From a virus, in IMG/VR virus record IMGVR_UViG_3300042465_001115, positions 1 through 59,549 of that record: a stretch of DNA of 59,549 nt. One strand, given 5' to 3'. Each line of letters begins with the position of its first letter. Position 1 is the first letter of the stretch. Positions 38,833-47,174 of this stretch are shown here, piece after piece. A program made the position numbers and the translations under genes. Below the pieces are notes generated by a model. The model was not told where the DNA came from. It worked only from the letters and a program-made list of their open reading frames with translations, and did no database searches.

Positions 38833-39288
38833 TTAGGCGTTGGCGTTCAGAACCAGAGCGAACGCCTTCACCACACAGTCGGTCGGAACCGCCGTGTTGA
38901 GCAGGAGGTCGATGGTGTCTGCCGTCGGGATGACCGAGGGGTTGGCAAGGTCAGCCGCCGAAAGACCCAGCGCGTTTGCCGGATCGTCGTTGGCGTACAC
39001 GTTCGCCGCGTACGGGGTACCACCCGTGAAGCCAAGGTCGAAAGTCGCCGTGGTGTTGGTGGACTCCACCTTCGTCACGACGAGACCCGCCGACAGCACG
39101 ATAGACCCGGCAGGCAGCTTGATCACTTGCATCGTGTCGGTGGCCACCAGCGCGGTAGCACCGGCAGCAGCACGCGCAGCCACGATCTTGGCGAAGTCGA
39201 GTTCGACGGTGAACTTCGACATGCCATGCCCGTCCGGGTACGCCGCCGTACCCTGATTGAACCCGAGAGAGTCGGTGTATGCAGCCAT
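38833..39288 (-). CDS. Decoration-type virion protein
   Basis: This 151-residue protein directly follows the major capsid gene in the leftward operon, 15 bases before it on the map. It is beta-rich with a polar surface (GSIVLSAGLVVTKVESTNTT, then PTDCVVKAFALVLNANA) and has no enzymatic motif. Position and composition fit a capsid decoration or stabilisation protein. A tail accessory role cannot be excluded. Confidence 0.6.
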   Translation of the reverse strand: MAAYTDSLGFNQGTAAYPDGHGMSKFTVELDFAKIVAARAAAGATALVATDTMQVIKLPAGSIVLSAGLVVTKVESTNTTATFDLGFTGGTPYAANVYANDDPANALGLSAADLANPSVIPTADTIDLLLNTAVPTDCVVKAFALVLNANA

Positions 39289-39303
39289 GATGGTTGCTCC
39301 TCT

Positions 39304-40239
39304 TTAGAACTTGATGACGGAGGTCGCCAGGGCCTCGCCCTTGGTGACCTTGTACCCGTAGACCTGGAGGCCACGGATGATGTTGCCGAAGGTCGACTCC
39401 GAGCGGATGGTTTCCATGTTCGTCATCTGGGACGCGAACGTGAAGCCCATCTTGTGCCCAGCGATGAGGCTGAACTCGGTAGCGCCGCCCACCGACGCCT
39501 TCTTCAGGTTGTGGCTCATGTAGACCGTGAAGCGGTCGATCATGCCGAGACGCCCGTTGCGGACGATGGAGGTGCCGTCGCCCGTGAGCGAAGCGTCCTT
39601 CAGTTCCGACTTCTTGATCAGGCCAGCCATCTTAGCCGGGATGACCACGAAACGGTTGTCCTCAGGGCAGTTCGCCTCGTCCAGCACCGTGCCGAGGTCG
39701 ACCAGCAGGTCGATCACAGCCGTCGTGCCGCCAGCGCCGTCCTTGGTCACGGTCAACGGGGACGTGGTAACGCCCAGGTTGAACGATGCCGAGATCGCGC
39801 CAGCCGTCGCGCCCTTGTTGGTCGACGCCACACCCGGAAGGATGTCGGTCAGAACGCGCTGGTCGATCTTGATCTTCATCCGCTCGGAGGCGTCCTTCGA
39901 CCACGTGTCCATCAGGTTGATGTCGGACTGAACCTTGTCCACATCGTCCTCGACGCAGGCGAAGTACTCGCCCTTGTCGATCAGAAGCTGGATCTTCGGC
40001 TTGTCCGGGTTCTCGACCGTCAGGGTCTGGCCCTTGACGTAGTCACGAATCGTGATCTCCGGCGTAGTGCGGATGTTCACCGTGTCGCCGTACTGGCGAA
40101 TCTCACCTTCGTAGTCGGTGTTGGAGATGGCCGCGAGAACCGTGGCGTCGTAGAAGTTCTCGATGAGCTTCCCGGACCAGATCTCGGGGATGAAGTTGCC
40201 GCTGTAATTCGGGCGGCCGGGAGAGACGGGGTACGTCAT
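39304..40239 (-). CDS. Major capsid protein (P22 coat/HK97-fold type)
   Basis: This 311-residue protein lies between the scaffold and decoration genes, the canonical place of the coat protein. Features include an N-terminal arm (GNFIPEIWSGKLIENFYDATVLAA), an EITIRDYVKGQTLTVENPDKP block resembling the P22-type E-loop and spine region, a long helix (SDINLMDTWSKDASERMKIKI), and a conserved end (VYGYKVTKGEALATSVIKF). The ATG is preceded by GAGGACAT. This is the head shell subunit. Confidence 0.85.
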   Translation of the reverse strand: MTYPVSPGRPNYSGNFIPEIWSGKLIENFYDATVLAAISNTDYEGEIRQYGDTVNIRTTPEITIRDYVKGQTLTVENPDKPKIQLLIDKGEYFACVEDDVDKVQSDINLMDTWSKDASERMKIKIDQRVLTDILPGVASTNKGATAGAISASFNLGVTTSPLTVTKDGAGGTTAVIDLLVDLGTVLDEANCPEDNRFVVIPAKMAGLIKKSELKDASLTGDGTSIVRNGRLGMIDRFTVYMSHNLKKASVGGATEFSLIAGHKMGFTFASQMTNMETIRSESTFGNIIRGLQVYGYKVTKGEALATSVIKF

Positions 40240-40255
40240 GATGTATGTCCTCGAA

Positions 40256-41284
40256 TCATGCAGTTACTTGGATGCGATTCTCACGCTGTGCGGTGAAGAT
40301 ATCGCGTTCGATACGATCCCTTTCCTGCTCACGGCCTCGGTACTTACCCGAGCGGACATCATTGAAGAACTTCTTGATGTCCTCAGGAGTATAGACCTTT
40401 CCCTTGTTGGTTTGCGGGGTTCCGGCGCTGCGTGCGCGACCGGGGGTAACCTGCTTCTCCAACTCGGACTTCGCAGCCGGGGCGGGGGAGGATCCTTGGG
40501 TTTGAGCAACGTTGGCTTGTCCAGTGGACTCCAGCCATGTACGGAAGAAAGCCGAGACACGTCGGGCGTCGAGCGCCCGCTGAGCGTCTTCGAGGTACGT
40601 CTGCCGGGTGATCCCGGTCAGCGGATCCATTTCAAGCAGCCATGCCTGGAAGGCTTGGTTGTCGTTGACCTCACGCCAGTTCGACACTGCGGAGGTCAGG
40701 TCAGCCCAGAACTGTTGCTCGGCGGTGACCGCCTGCTTCTGAGCGACCGCCTGAACTTGCGGTACGACATTGGACTGGAACTGCTGTAGGACACCTTCAA
40801 GCTGAGACATCCGCTGCATGACAGCGTTCATCTCCTCCTTGGTGACCTTGCGCATCATGTCAATCGCGTCACCATACTCCTCAACATCTTTCTCAGTCAC
40901 GAGCTTCGCGGGCGGCGTTGCTGTGGCTGCGGCAGGTGCAGAGGCAGCAGGGGTGGGCTGCGACGACAACGATGCGAGCAGTTGCTCCATCTGCTGGATC
41001 CGCTGGTGCAGACGCGGAACCTCAGCGTTGTACATACCCTGAAGGGTCTTGTACTTCTGGGCGAAATCTTCCGAGGCCTTGTCATCACCCGTCTTCTGCT
41101 CAGGCGCGGGTGAAGGAGCGACAGGGTCATTCGGTGCAGGCTCGTCGGCGGCGGAGGACTCAACGGGCGTGACAGGCTCATCGGCTTGAGGGGTCTCCTC
41201 GCCTGATTCCTGGCCAACGTTGAGTTGCTTGTACAACTCCTGGACTGCCTCGGTCTGCTTGCGAATCTGCTCTGGAAGGGCCAT
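40256..41284 (-). CDS. Scaffolding protein
   Basis: This 342-residue protein directly precedes the capsid gene. It is acidic and Pro/Glu-rich at the N-terminus (residues 25-70), then helical with a clear coiled coil (RLHQRIQQMEQLLASL and EEMNAVMQRMSQLEGVLQQF), and ends in a basic region (SGKYRGREQERDRIERDIF) suited to bind the coat. This three-part layout is typical of podovirus scaffolds. No protease motif is seen. Confidence 0.75.
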   Translation of the reverse strand: MALPEQIRKQTEAVQELYKQLNVGQESGEETPQADEPVTPVESSAADEPAPNDPVAPSPAPEQKTGDDKASEDFAQKYKTLQGMYNAEVPRLHQRIQQMEQLLASLSSQPTPAASAPAAATATPPAKLVTEKDVEEYGDAIDMMRKVTKEEMNAVMQRMSQLEGVLQQFQSNVVPQVQAVAQKQAVTAEQQFWADLTSAVSNWREVNDNQAFQAWLLEMDPLTGITRQTYLEDAQRALDARRVSAFFRTWLESTGQANVAQTQGSSPAPAAKSELEKQVTPGRARSAGTPQTNKGKVYTPEDIKKFFNDVRSGKYRGREQERDRIERDIFTAQRENRIQVTA

Positions 41285-41326
41285 GTTGAACGCTCCGTAT
41301 CGGTGTGCGTGATTAGACGGCGAGTA

Positions 41327-41542
41327 TCACAACTTTGCCGCGAAACCAGGGGCTGCCTTTACGAGATCGGTAATCTCGTTGAGAACCTGACAGCGCCCCT
41401 GAAAGACTGCCGGGTTTGCAACAGCTTGGGGTAGGCGTTCCAGTTCGGACATACGCCACTCCTCAAGCCATTCCACTACCTCCGGGTGCGTACGCGCCAC
41501 GGAGGCAAGCGACTTGATCACATGAGTTCCGGGCTTGATCAT
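41327..41542 (-). CDS. Small protein between portal and scaffold genes
   Basis: This 71-residue helical protein overlaps the portal stop by an ATGA. Segments such as HPEVVEWLEEWRMSELERLPQ form amphipathic helices. It probably has an assembly or head-completion role by position. No family or catalytic residues are recognised. It is translated with the portal through the overlap. Confidence 0.55.
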   Translation of the reverse strand: MIKPGTHVIKSLASVARTHPEVVEWLEEWRMSELERLPQAVANPAVFQGRCQVLNEITDLVKAAPGFAAKL

Positions 41543-43596
41543 GCAGCCCTCCCGCTCATGCGACTCTGTACCGTGTTAGCCGCCATCCCACCTTTGGGTT
41601 CGCCGCTGGGGTCGGTCGGAGCCGGGGCTTGTGCTTGCTGCGCCTGCGCAGCCGCCATCGCCCTGCCCTGAATACCGTCCTGGTACGCAGCGTTCTCCCG
41701 AGAAGGGACAACATCTTCCACGGTCATCTGCAATCCCTTGGCCACTTCCCTGAGGATCGTGGCCCGCCCCTTCTTGCCCATAATCTCAAGATCGATGGGG
41801 TTGGCGGTGGCGTTGAGGAACTCAATTCGGCGGAGGTTCACGGTCTCCTTGACCGCAAGGTTGATGGAGCCCTTGGCGATGACCTGAACGTCGCCCTTGA
41901 TGGCTTCATCATCGTCGTAGCGCATGTTGTAGATGAACTGCCGCTCGACGATGGGCTTCACCACATCCGCGTCTATGTGCATGACGACCTGCCGGATGCC
42001 CTTGCCAGCAGCACCCATGAGCATGGACAGCCCGGACGATGTACGCCCAGCCCCCTGCACGTTCAGATCGCCATACACATAGGCCGGAATGCCCGAGTGA
42101 TCGTCAGCCAGACGGCTGAACTTCTCGTAGACACCCATCAGTTCCGCCGCACGCGACTCAGGCTGCGTGAAGCGGATGGCCGGGGCACTGGACCCCACCG
42201 GGTCGTTGATCGTCTGCCAGATCTTCCACGGTGCCAGCGTGGTGATGTCTTCGTTGGGCGGTAAACGTTCGACGTTGACCTCAACCTGAGGTCCGCTGCT
42301 GATGCCCATGTTGTTCACCAGCGCCCGTGCCGCCGCGTTGCACACGGCTTGCAGATCCTCGATGATCTTGGGGATGCCCTTGCCCCAGAAGGCACCGGGG
42401 CACTTGATGAACGAGGTCTTGGTGTAGGGCTTCTCACCCAGCGGGTCGTAGTTCAGCACCGCCTTGATGACGAAGTTCCCCACCAACCAGACGTTGGCGT
42501 CATACTCACGAGCGTCGTCCGGCACGTCCTCCTCGGACATGCCCCACTCCCGCAGCATCTTGCCGCTGACCTTGCCCCAGAACTCCAGGGCGTCGTACAC
42601 ATCAGTCGGACGCATGTAGGAGTAGAACTTGCGCTCCTCCTCGTCCTTGATCAACTCGACATCCTCGTTGATCCACGACTGCCCGTTGCCGATCTCCAGC
42701 AGCTTGCGGATGGCATCTTCGTCGTACCCAGGCACGCCGATCAGGTCGGACAACTGCATCCGCGACAGCGGGTGGTACTCGAAGAGGTAGCCCTCGTTGA
42801 TGTTGCTGATCCCCGGCTCGGGGTAGATGTAGAACGGATCGACCCGCTCGTACTCCGGTGCCAGCCGCTCGATGGGCTCAACCGTAGTGCGCCCCGTGGC
42901 GTCGACCTTCCAACCCAGCGCCCGCTGCCTGCGCACAACTGGCCCCTTGACGAACGCAGCCGGGAACGTCACGAGGTCCGTGATGAAGTCGTTGAACGCC
43001 TGTTCCCAGCCGCCCTGGACGAACTGGTCCTGGATCTTCTGCTTCATCCGGTCGGCACGAGTCTGTGCCCCCTGAAGCACGGCGAAGCGGTAGTCCTGCG
43101 CGACCATCTCGCGCATCTGTGACATCTCCTCCTGGTTGGGAGCCTTGCCGAACTCCTGCACCATGCGCAGCACACGCTCAGCGAACTGAGCCTGGATCTC
43201 CTTCGACTGTGTGGGCGACAGGTCGGGGATGGGCGTAGCCTCCAGGTCCCACGGGGGAGAGCCGGTATCGAGCAGGATGTCCCGCAGCCACGACTCAGCC
43301 GCACGGCACTTGACCTCGGTGATCATCATGTAGATCTCCGAGCCACCCTGATCGCGGATCTGCTTGAGCTTGTCCGCCTCGTACTCGCCGTTGCGCTGCC
43401 GCAGCGCACGCAGCATCTCGTTCTCGATGGGCTTCTTCGCCATCTGAGCCCGGTCCCAGCAACCCCGTAGGTACGCCGCCAGACCGAGGATAACCGGCTG
43501 ATTCTGACGCGCCTGCAACGCCCGGTCCGCTGCCGCCTGCTCCTGACGAGCAAGTTCAGCGTTACCGACGACCCGCAGGAATGTCAGACCGGCCAT
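41539..43596 (-). CDS. Portal protein
   Basis: This 685-residue protein starts at the ATG at 43596, two bases after the previous stop; a longer frame to 43665 runs into the neighbouring gene. Podovirus portal features are seen: a long helical N-terminal region (AADRALQARQNQPVI), a beta/alpha wing and the block DVYDALEFWGKVSGKMLREWG, then a helical barrel region (IPAYVYGDLNVQGAGRTSSG and SMLMGAAGKGIRQVVMHID) and a Gln/Ala-rich C-terminus (GRAMAAAQAQQAQAPAPTDP). It forms the DNA gate for packaging and ejection. Confidence 0.85.
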   Translation of the reverse strand: MAGLTFLRVVGNAELARQEQAAADRALQARQNQPVILGLAAYLRGCWDRAQMAKKPIENEMLRALRQRNGEYEADKLKQIRDQGGSEIYMMITEVKCRAAESWLRDILLDTGSPPWDLEATPIPDLSPTQSKEIQAQFAERVLRMVQEFGKAPNQEEMSQMREMVAQDYRFAVLQGAQTRADRMKQKIQDQFVQGGWEQAFNDFITDLVTFPAAFVKGPVVRRQRALGWKVDATGRTTVEPIERLAPEYERVDPFYIYPEPGISNINEGYLFEYHPLSRMQLSDLIGVPGYDEDAIRKLLEIGNGQSWINEDVELIKDEEERKFYSYMRPTDVYDALEFWGKVSGKMLREWGMSEEDVPDDAREYDANVWLVGNFVIKAVLNYDPLGEKPYTKTSFIKCPGAFWGKGIPKIIEDLQAVCNAAARALVNNMGISSGPQVEVNVERLPPNEDITTLAPWKIWQTINDPVGSSAPAIRFTQPESRAAELMGVYEKFSRLADDHSGIPAYVYGDLNVQGAGRTSSGLSMLMGAAGKGIRQVVMHIDADVVKPIVERQFIYNMRYDDDEAIKGDVQVIAKGSINLAVKETVNLRRIEFLNATANPIDLEIMGKKGRATILREVAKGLQMTVEDVVPSRENAAYQDGIQGRAMAAAQAQQAQAPAPTDPSGEPKGGMAANTVQSRMSGRAA

Positions 43597-43597
43597 G

Positions 43598-43801
43598 TCA
43601 CTTCTTGGGTTCGGAAGCCCGAGGAGCCGGAGGCTTGACCCCCATGCGCTTCTCAGCGTCTGCACGCTCCTTGCCCTTGAGCGAGGAGATCATGTCGATG
43701 TCCTGAGGAACTTTCGGCGCAGACGCTGCCTTCGCCGGACCCTTGGTCACAAGCCCACCCGTCTGGTAGGACTTGAACGGTTTGCCTTGTCCACACTTCA
43801 T
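43598..43801 (-). CDS. Small basic protein upstream of the portal
   Basis: This 67-residue protein has GGAG 6 bases before the ATG at 43801 and ends 1 base before the portal start. The N-terminus MKCGQGKPFKSYQTGGLVTK has a YQ-x-GG turn like that of the 45-residue lysis-region protein. The C-terminal part is basic and proline-rich (GVKPPAPRASEPKK). Function is unknown; it lies directly after the terminator, so it is the first gene of the portal operon. Confidence 0.6.
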   Translation of the reverse strand: MKCGQGKPFKSYQTGGLVTKGPAKAASAPKVPQDIDMISSLKGKERADAEKRMGVKPPAPRASEPKK

Positions 43802-43845
43802 GGAGTATCTCCAGTAGCCTCACGACAAGTATACAGGTGTTGCGC

Positions 43846-43878
43846 AAAAGAAAAAGCCCCCCGTGTTACCGGAGGGCT
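43846..43878 (-). terminator. Rho-independent terminator between terL and portal genes
   Basis: Read on the minus strand, AGCCCTCCG and CGGGGGGCT form a 9-bp stem (one G-U) with loop GTAACA, followed by TTTTTCTTTT. It stands between the large terminase stop at 43926 and the start at 43801. It should limit read-through from the terminase genes into the portal and capsid genes. Confidence 0.85.
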
Positions 43879-43925
43879 AACCTCGATCAGAGGAGGAGAC
43901 AAGGGAGTGAACCGAGAGGAGCATA

Positions 43926-45314
43926 TCACGTCCAGCCCACAGGGGAAGACCTTTTCACCTCCCGACGCTGTGACATGGCGTGCCCCTCCCCAGCGTTGCC
44001 CACGTGGAGCATGAAGTACTGGAGGGCTTCCGCGATGTGGGAGTGGGAGTTCTTGTCGATCTGCCCGTCCCCCTTGGGCTTGTACCGGTAGCCCCCCATC
44101 ATGGCCGCCTTGAGCCTCGTGCACCTGGGGTCCACCAGGAACGCCGGGTCCCCGTCCACCTGCCGCATGAGGTAGTCGTCCACCGCGTTGATCCGCGCCG
44201 AGACGCTGTTGGTCTTGGCCGGGATGACCCGCATCCCCTCCGCCTTGATGATGTCCACCGCGCTGCGCTCGTCGGTCTGTGCGCGCTGCACCCCTGCGGG
44301 GTCAACGACGATGAGCACCGGAGCCCCCGGAAACCGCTCGTAGAGCAACGGCTTGAGCTTCGTCCGCAGGAACCGCTGCACCCCCATGTCGAACGAGACA
44401 CACTCGTCAAGCACGAGCGCCCGCCCCCTGGGGTCCTGCTGCCCGATGACAGCCGCAGGCGTGAGACCCAAGTCCATCCCGATGAGCACGGGCCGCACCC
44501 CGTTGAGCGTGAAGCGCAGCCGCTCCTTCGCCATGTGGTAGTCCGGCCTGAAGTACTTGTACACCGGCATCCCCGCCGATGACAGCCCGTACTCCCCATC
44601 GATGTAGACCCGGATGTATTCCTCCGAGCGACCCTGGGTGTCGTAGTACCCCTCGGGCAGGTTCTCCACGTTCTCGGCGTACGGACTACGCCCGGAGGGC
44701 TGCTTGAACACATCCCACCCGTTGTCGTTGAGCGACACGCCGTCCTTGGGATCGAGGTGCTCAAGCTGGTAGTACCACCACGTATCCATCGTGGGTGGGT
44801 TCGTATCCCCCCACATCCCATGCCATGTGGGCCCACCGTCCTTCTTCGACGGGAAGCGTCCGATCCGCTTGGACATGGCGTCCACGATGTCGGGGTGGAT
44901 GTCCCGGCACTCGTTGAACCACGCTCCTGTCAACTCCAGCGAGTTGAGGTTGGCTACGTCGTCGGCGTCATCCAGCGCCCGGAACATGATCTCCGCCTCG
45001 ACATCCCCCACCTTGAAGAAGTAGGTCTTCGTCGTGCGCATGTAGTCCCCACACTCCCCCGGTGGGAACCAGTCCAGGAACGTCTTGATCGTCGTGTCTT
45101 GTAGCTGCCGCGCAGTCTCACGGACCACAGCGAAGCGGGTGCGCCGCTTTCCACGAGCGTCAGGTGCCTGTGCACTGGCCCTACGGATGATCTCGAAGGA
45201 GCACGTCACCGACTTGCCCGAGCCCACGGGGCCCATGAGAACGCGCATCTTGGCATCGCTCTGCATGAACCGCGCCCCTGTGGGCGGCGGGGTGTAGTTG
45301 ATCTCAAGCGGCAT
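43926..45314 (-). CDS. terL: Terminase large subunit
   Basis: This 462-residue protein carries the ATPase and nuclease parts of DNA packaging. The motor has Walker A GPVGSGKS (28-35) and Walker B-like AWFNE (131-135). The nuclease part has GMDLGLTPAA with Asp281, LIVVDPAG with Asp338, and a late acidic region (HIAEALQYF). The length is on the short side for podoviruses. It overlaps the small gene upstream by 11 bases. It translocates DNA into the head and cuts the concatemer. Confidence 0.9.
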   Translation of the reverse strand: MPLEINYTPPPTGARFMQSDAKMRVLMGPVGSGKSVTCSFEIIRRASAQAPDARGKRRTRFAVVRETARQLQDTTIKTFLDWFPPGECGDYMRTTKTYFFKVGDVEAEIMFRALDDADDVANLNSLELTGAWFNECRDIHPDIVDAMSKRIGRFPSKKDGGPTWHGMWGDTNPPTMDTWWYYQLEHLDPKDGVSLNDNGWDVFKQPSGRSPYAENVENLPEGYYDTQGRSEEYIRVYIDGEYGLSSAGMPVYKYFRPDYHMAKERLRFTLNGVRPVLIGMDLGLTPAAVIGQQDPRGRALVLDECVSFDMGVQRFLRTKLKPLLYERFPGAPVLIVVDPAGVQRAQTDERSAVDIIKAEGMRVIPAKTNSVSARINAVDDYLMRQVDGDPAFLVDPRCTRLKAAMMGGYRYKPKGDGQIDKNSHSHIAEALQYFMLHVGNAGEGHAMSQRREVKRSSPVGWT

Positions 45315-45498
45315 GGGGCAGGATGACCACGAACTCGCGCTGCTTCTTGCGCTTGAGGATCTTCGTCAGGTGCGACACGCGGTACTCCCTCAGGGCTGCC
45401 TGGAGGTTGTGCACCTCCACAGAACTCTTCAGACGTGCTGCGGGCATACCCTCGAAGGTCTCACTGAACAGACTCTGAATACTCGTCGGCAGGGACAT
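45304..45498 (-). CDS. Small protein between terminase genes
   Basis: This 64-residue protein starts at the ATG at 45498 with AGGAGG 6-7 bases upstream, inside the 3' end of the small terminase candidate gene. It is basic (SHLTKILKRKKQREF) with a helical middle (SVEVHNLQAALREYR). It overlaps TerL by 11 bases. It might be a packaging accessory. No family is recognised. Confidence 0.55.
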   Translation of the reverse strand: MSLPTSIQSLFSETFEGMPAARLKSSVEVHNLQAALREYRVSHLTKILKRKKQREFVVILPHAA

Positions 45499-45952
45499 CC
45501 ACGACCTCCTGAACAGCCTCGATGGTACGCGCATCCTGGGGGTTGGAGCCCAGGTTGATGGTGATCTTCACACCACCGCCTTCAGCAGAGGCTGAGGCGG
45601 AGTCCTTGGGTTCCAGGCCACCCCACTTGACGGTGGACTTGATCAGGTCGGCCTTGACCGTGGGGGAGACTGCCGGATCGTGGATGAGGAGCCATGAGGT
45701 GGTGAGCAGTTCTTCGGCTTGTGCGCGTGCCTTGAGTCGGAACGTGAGCCCCTTGTCCCGGACCTCGGTTCGGTAGTGCTCGACCTTCTTGAGGAAGAGC
45801 GGGTCCTGGTTGAACGTGAGGAGGTCGGCGGGTTGGATCCTGTGGCGGGCGACGATCTCGCTCAGCGTCTCTCCACTGCCCTCAAGGGTGAGGGCCACAT
45901 CGAACGCCAGCCTGTCGTTCCACTTGGTCAGGTTCAGCGGGAGGTTGTCCAT
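45461..45952 (-). CDS. Candidate terminase small subunit
   Basis: This 163-residue protein is first in the virion operon, upstream of TerL. Residues about 14-58 form a helix-turn-helix-like segment (AFDVALTLEGSGETLSEIVA, then HRIQPADLLTF), followed by a helical middle (RAQAEELLTTSWLLIHDP) and a Gly/Asp-rich tail (GGGVKITINLGSNPQDARTI). DNA-recognition domain plus oligomerisation helices is the TerS pattern. Specific TerS family features are not certain. Position strongly supports the call. Confidence 0.65.
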   Translation of the reverse strand: MDNLPLNLTKWNDRLAFDVALTLEGSGETLSEIVARHRIQPADLLTFNQDPLFLKKVEHYRTEVRDKGLTFRLKARAQAEELLTTSWLLIHDPAVSPTVKADLIKSTVKWGGLEPKDSASASAEGGGVKITINLGSNPQDARTIEAVQEVVDVPADEYSESVQ

Positions 45953-46336
45953 GACGGGAGTGTAGGGGGAAGTGCGGGTATTGGGAAGTTACTGCGGTTT
46001 ACAGGATGGGGCTAACTTTACTGGGTGTGCGCCCCAGGCGCTAACTTTACACTCTGGTTTTTCGGGTCTTGGGTTGTGAGGTTGCCTACAACATAGGGGG
46101 GCCTCGCGCCACGCAATCCATGTACCCCCCTCCCCCCGGCCGGTCGGCCGTGCCGCTGGCTGGTCGGAGGCAAAGACCCTGCGGCGCAGTCGGGTATCCC
46201 TGCCCCGGCAACTTGACAATCTTGTCAGCCTGAGCGAATCTGGATTTGTCGACGGCGGACCCCGAAGTCGACAGGCCGGGTGACCCTCACCCAGGTCACT
46301 CGCTCTTTCACAATCTGGGTGCTGGAGGATTCGATC
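45953..46336. promoter_or_regulatory. Divergent control region between virion and early arms
   Basis: No gene fits in these 384 bases. It must drive leftward (terminase) and rightward (46337) transcription. Direct repeats GCTAACTTTAC lie at 46011-46021 and 46040-46050. Inverted repeats are TGACAA/TTGTCA (46214-46219 and 46222-46227), TGTCGAC/GTCGACA (46247-46253 and 46267-46273) and GTGACC/GGTCAC (46280-46285 and 46294-46299). TTGACA at 46213 could be a rightward -35 box, but no good -10 box follows. Operators for a phage or host regulator are likely. Confidence 0.65.
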
Positions 46337-46636
46337 ATGGGATCGAAGACCTTTGAAGGCAACGTGTCCATCGTTCTCAACACCAAGGGTGAGATCGCTC
46401 TCAAGCGTGACCCCGAAGGCGACTGGGACGCAAGCAAGGCGCAAGCCCTGCACGTCAAGATGGGCGAACTGGCGAAGAAGCACAAGGCCAAGATCAGCAG
46501 CTACGCGCTGTTCCAGGCCGAAGGCGGCACCGAGCCGGTTCTCCTGGCCAATCGCTACGGTAACCCGTACGTGGCGCTTCTCCCGAAGCGTGGTGAAGGT
46601 GGCGCGACCCGGAAGGGCGTGACGAAGCTGGCGTAA
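46337..46636 (+). CDS. Early gene A, paralogue of the gene at 47610
   Basis: This 99-residue protein is the first gene of the rightward arm. GGAGG lies 8 bases before the ATG; a longer frame runs into the control region. It shares with the 47610 product, in the same order, the F/Y-G-VS-NTKGE block, the K-P-EG block, PVLL, R-GPY-ALL and a final VTKLA. Predicted secondary structure is a small beta-rich N-terminus and one helix. The duplicate pair flanks the repeat-rich non-coding segment. Function is unknown; early expression suggests host control or anti-defence. Confidence 0.7.
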   Translation: MGSKTFEGNVSIVLNTKGEIALKRDPEGDWDASKAQALHVKMGELAKKHKAKISSYALFQAEGGTEPVLLANRYGNPYVALLPKRGEGGATRKGVTKLA

Positions 46637-46651
46637 GCCAGCAGCTAGGAA

Positions 46652-46676
46652 CCCGGTGGCCGGTAAAGCCACCGGG
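46652..46676 (+). terminator. Hairpin after early gene A
   Basis: CCCGGTGGC and GCCACCGGG form a perfect 9-bp stem with loop CGGTAAA, 16 bases after the stop of gene A. No T-run follows, so it may be an attenuator or an RNA-protecting structure between the two early genes. Confidence 0.6.
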
Positions 46677-46700
46677 CCTGCTTCTTCAACGGAGTGAACC

Positions 46701-46883
46701 ATGAAGCCAATCGAACTGAGGCTGACCCGCTGGGCGGGCAAGACCACGGTCTACACCGTGGACCGTGTCTACCCTGGAGTCGGCAACGTAGTGAAGGGAC
46801 TGCGGACCTTCCCGTCCGCAGTCGAGGCGCGCCAGTGGGCGCGTACCCATCACCCCGGAGTGCCACTGCTCCGGAATGTGTGA
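46701..46883 (+). CDS. Early gene B, small basic protein
   Basis: This 60-residue protein has CGGAGT 9 bases upstream of the ATG, like the gene at 47926. It is basic with several aromatic residues, and the central GVGN recalls GVGN in the 62-residue protein at 47926. The end GVPLLRNV parallels GIPATILMK there. The two may be paralogues in step with the paralogous pair before them, but similarity is weak. A terminator follows 5 bases downstream. Confidence 0.55.
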   Translation: MKPIELRLTRWAGKTTVYTVDRVYPGVGNVVKGLRTFPSAVEARQWARTHHPGVPLLRNV

Positions 46884-46887
46884 ACCG

Positions 46888-46923
46888 AGCCCGCCACCGC
46901 AAGGTGAGCGGGCTTTTCTTTTG
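46888..46923 (+). terminator. Rho-independent terminator ending the first early operon
   Basis: On the plus strand GCCCGCCACC and GGTGAGCGGGC pair as a 10-bp stem with one bulged A and a GCAA tetraloop, followed by TTTTCTTTT. The first early transcript should end here, and genes from 47610 onward need a new promoter. Confidence 0.85.
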
Positions 46924-47044
46924 TCCTCTCGCACCACGTCGCCCGCCTCAGGAGGGTCACTGCTTCTCGAAGAGAAGAAACTATACGTCGGGGGGTCACG
47001 GCACGCTTTACACCGCACCTCACGGCTGCTGTACAGTAGCAAGC

Positions 47045-47066
47045 GTCAAGTTATGGGTCAGAGCGT
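47045..47066. repeat. 22-nt direct repeat, copy 1
   Basis: This copy matches 47153-47174 at 19 of 22 positions and carries the GTCAAGTTATGGG core and an AGCGT end. Part of the iteron-like set in the putative origin. Confidence 0.8.
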
Positions 47067-47095
47067 GTCAACTTGTAAACAATCTATCTGAGAAC

Positions 47096-47123
47096 CTTAC
47101 AACTGTACAAACGGGCGTATAGT
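47096..47123 (+). promoter_or_regulatory. Possible rightward promoter in the repeat region
   Basis: CTTACA (47096-47101) and TATAGT (47118-47123) are spaced by 16 bases, and the palindrome at 47134-47160 lies just downstream, where an operator would block it. It would serve genes from 47610. The -35 box is only a moderate match. Confidence 0.35.
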
Positions 47124-47133
47124 TTAGATGGAT

Positions 47134-47160
47134 AACTTGACACTTTACATCTGTCAAGTT
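47134..47160. promoter_or_regulatory. Perfect inverted repeat, operator-like
   Basis: AACTTGACA and TGTCAAGTT form 9-bp arms with a 9-base spacer. The half-site recurs throughout the region and near 46213, indicating a dimeric protein with many sites. Confidence 0.7.
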
Positions 47161-47174
47161 ATGGGGAAAAGCGT
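47153..47174. repeat. 22-nt direct repeat, copy 2
   Basis: Partner of 47045-47066; three substitutions. Its first bases form the right arm of the palindrome at 47134-47160. Confidence 0.8.

Noticed and set aside
45989-46747. 252-codon minus-strand frame over the control region
   Set aside because: It crosses the divergent control region and the start of early gene A, has no start signal and no protein-like composition.
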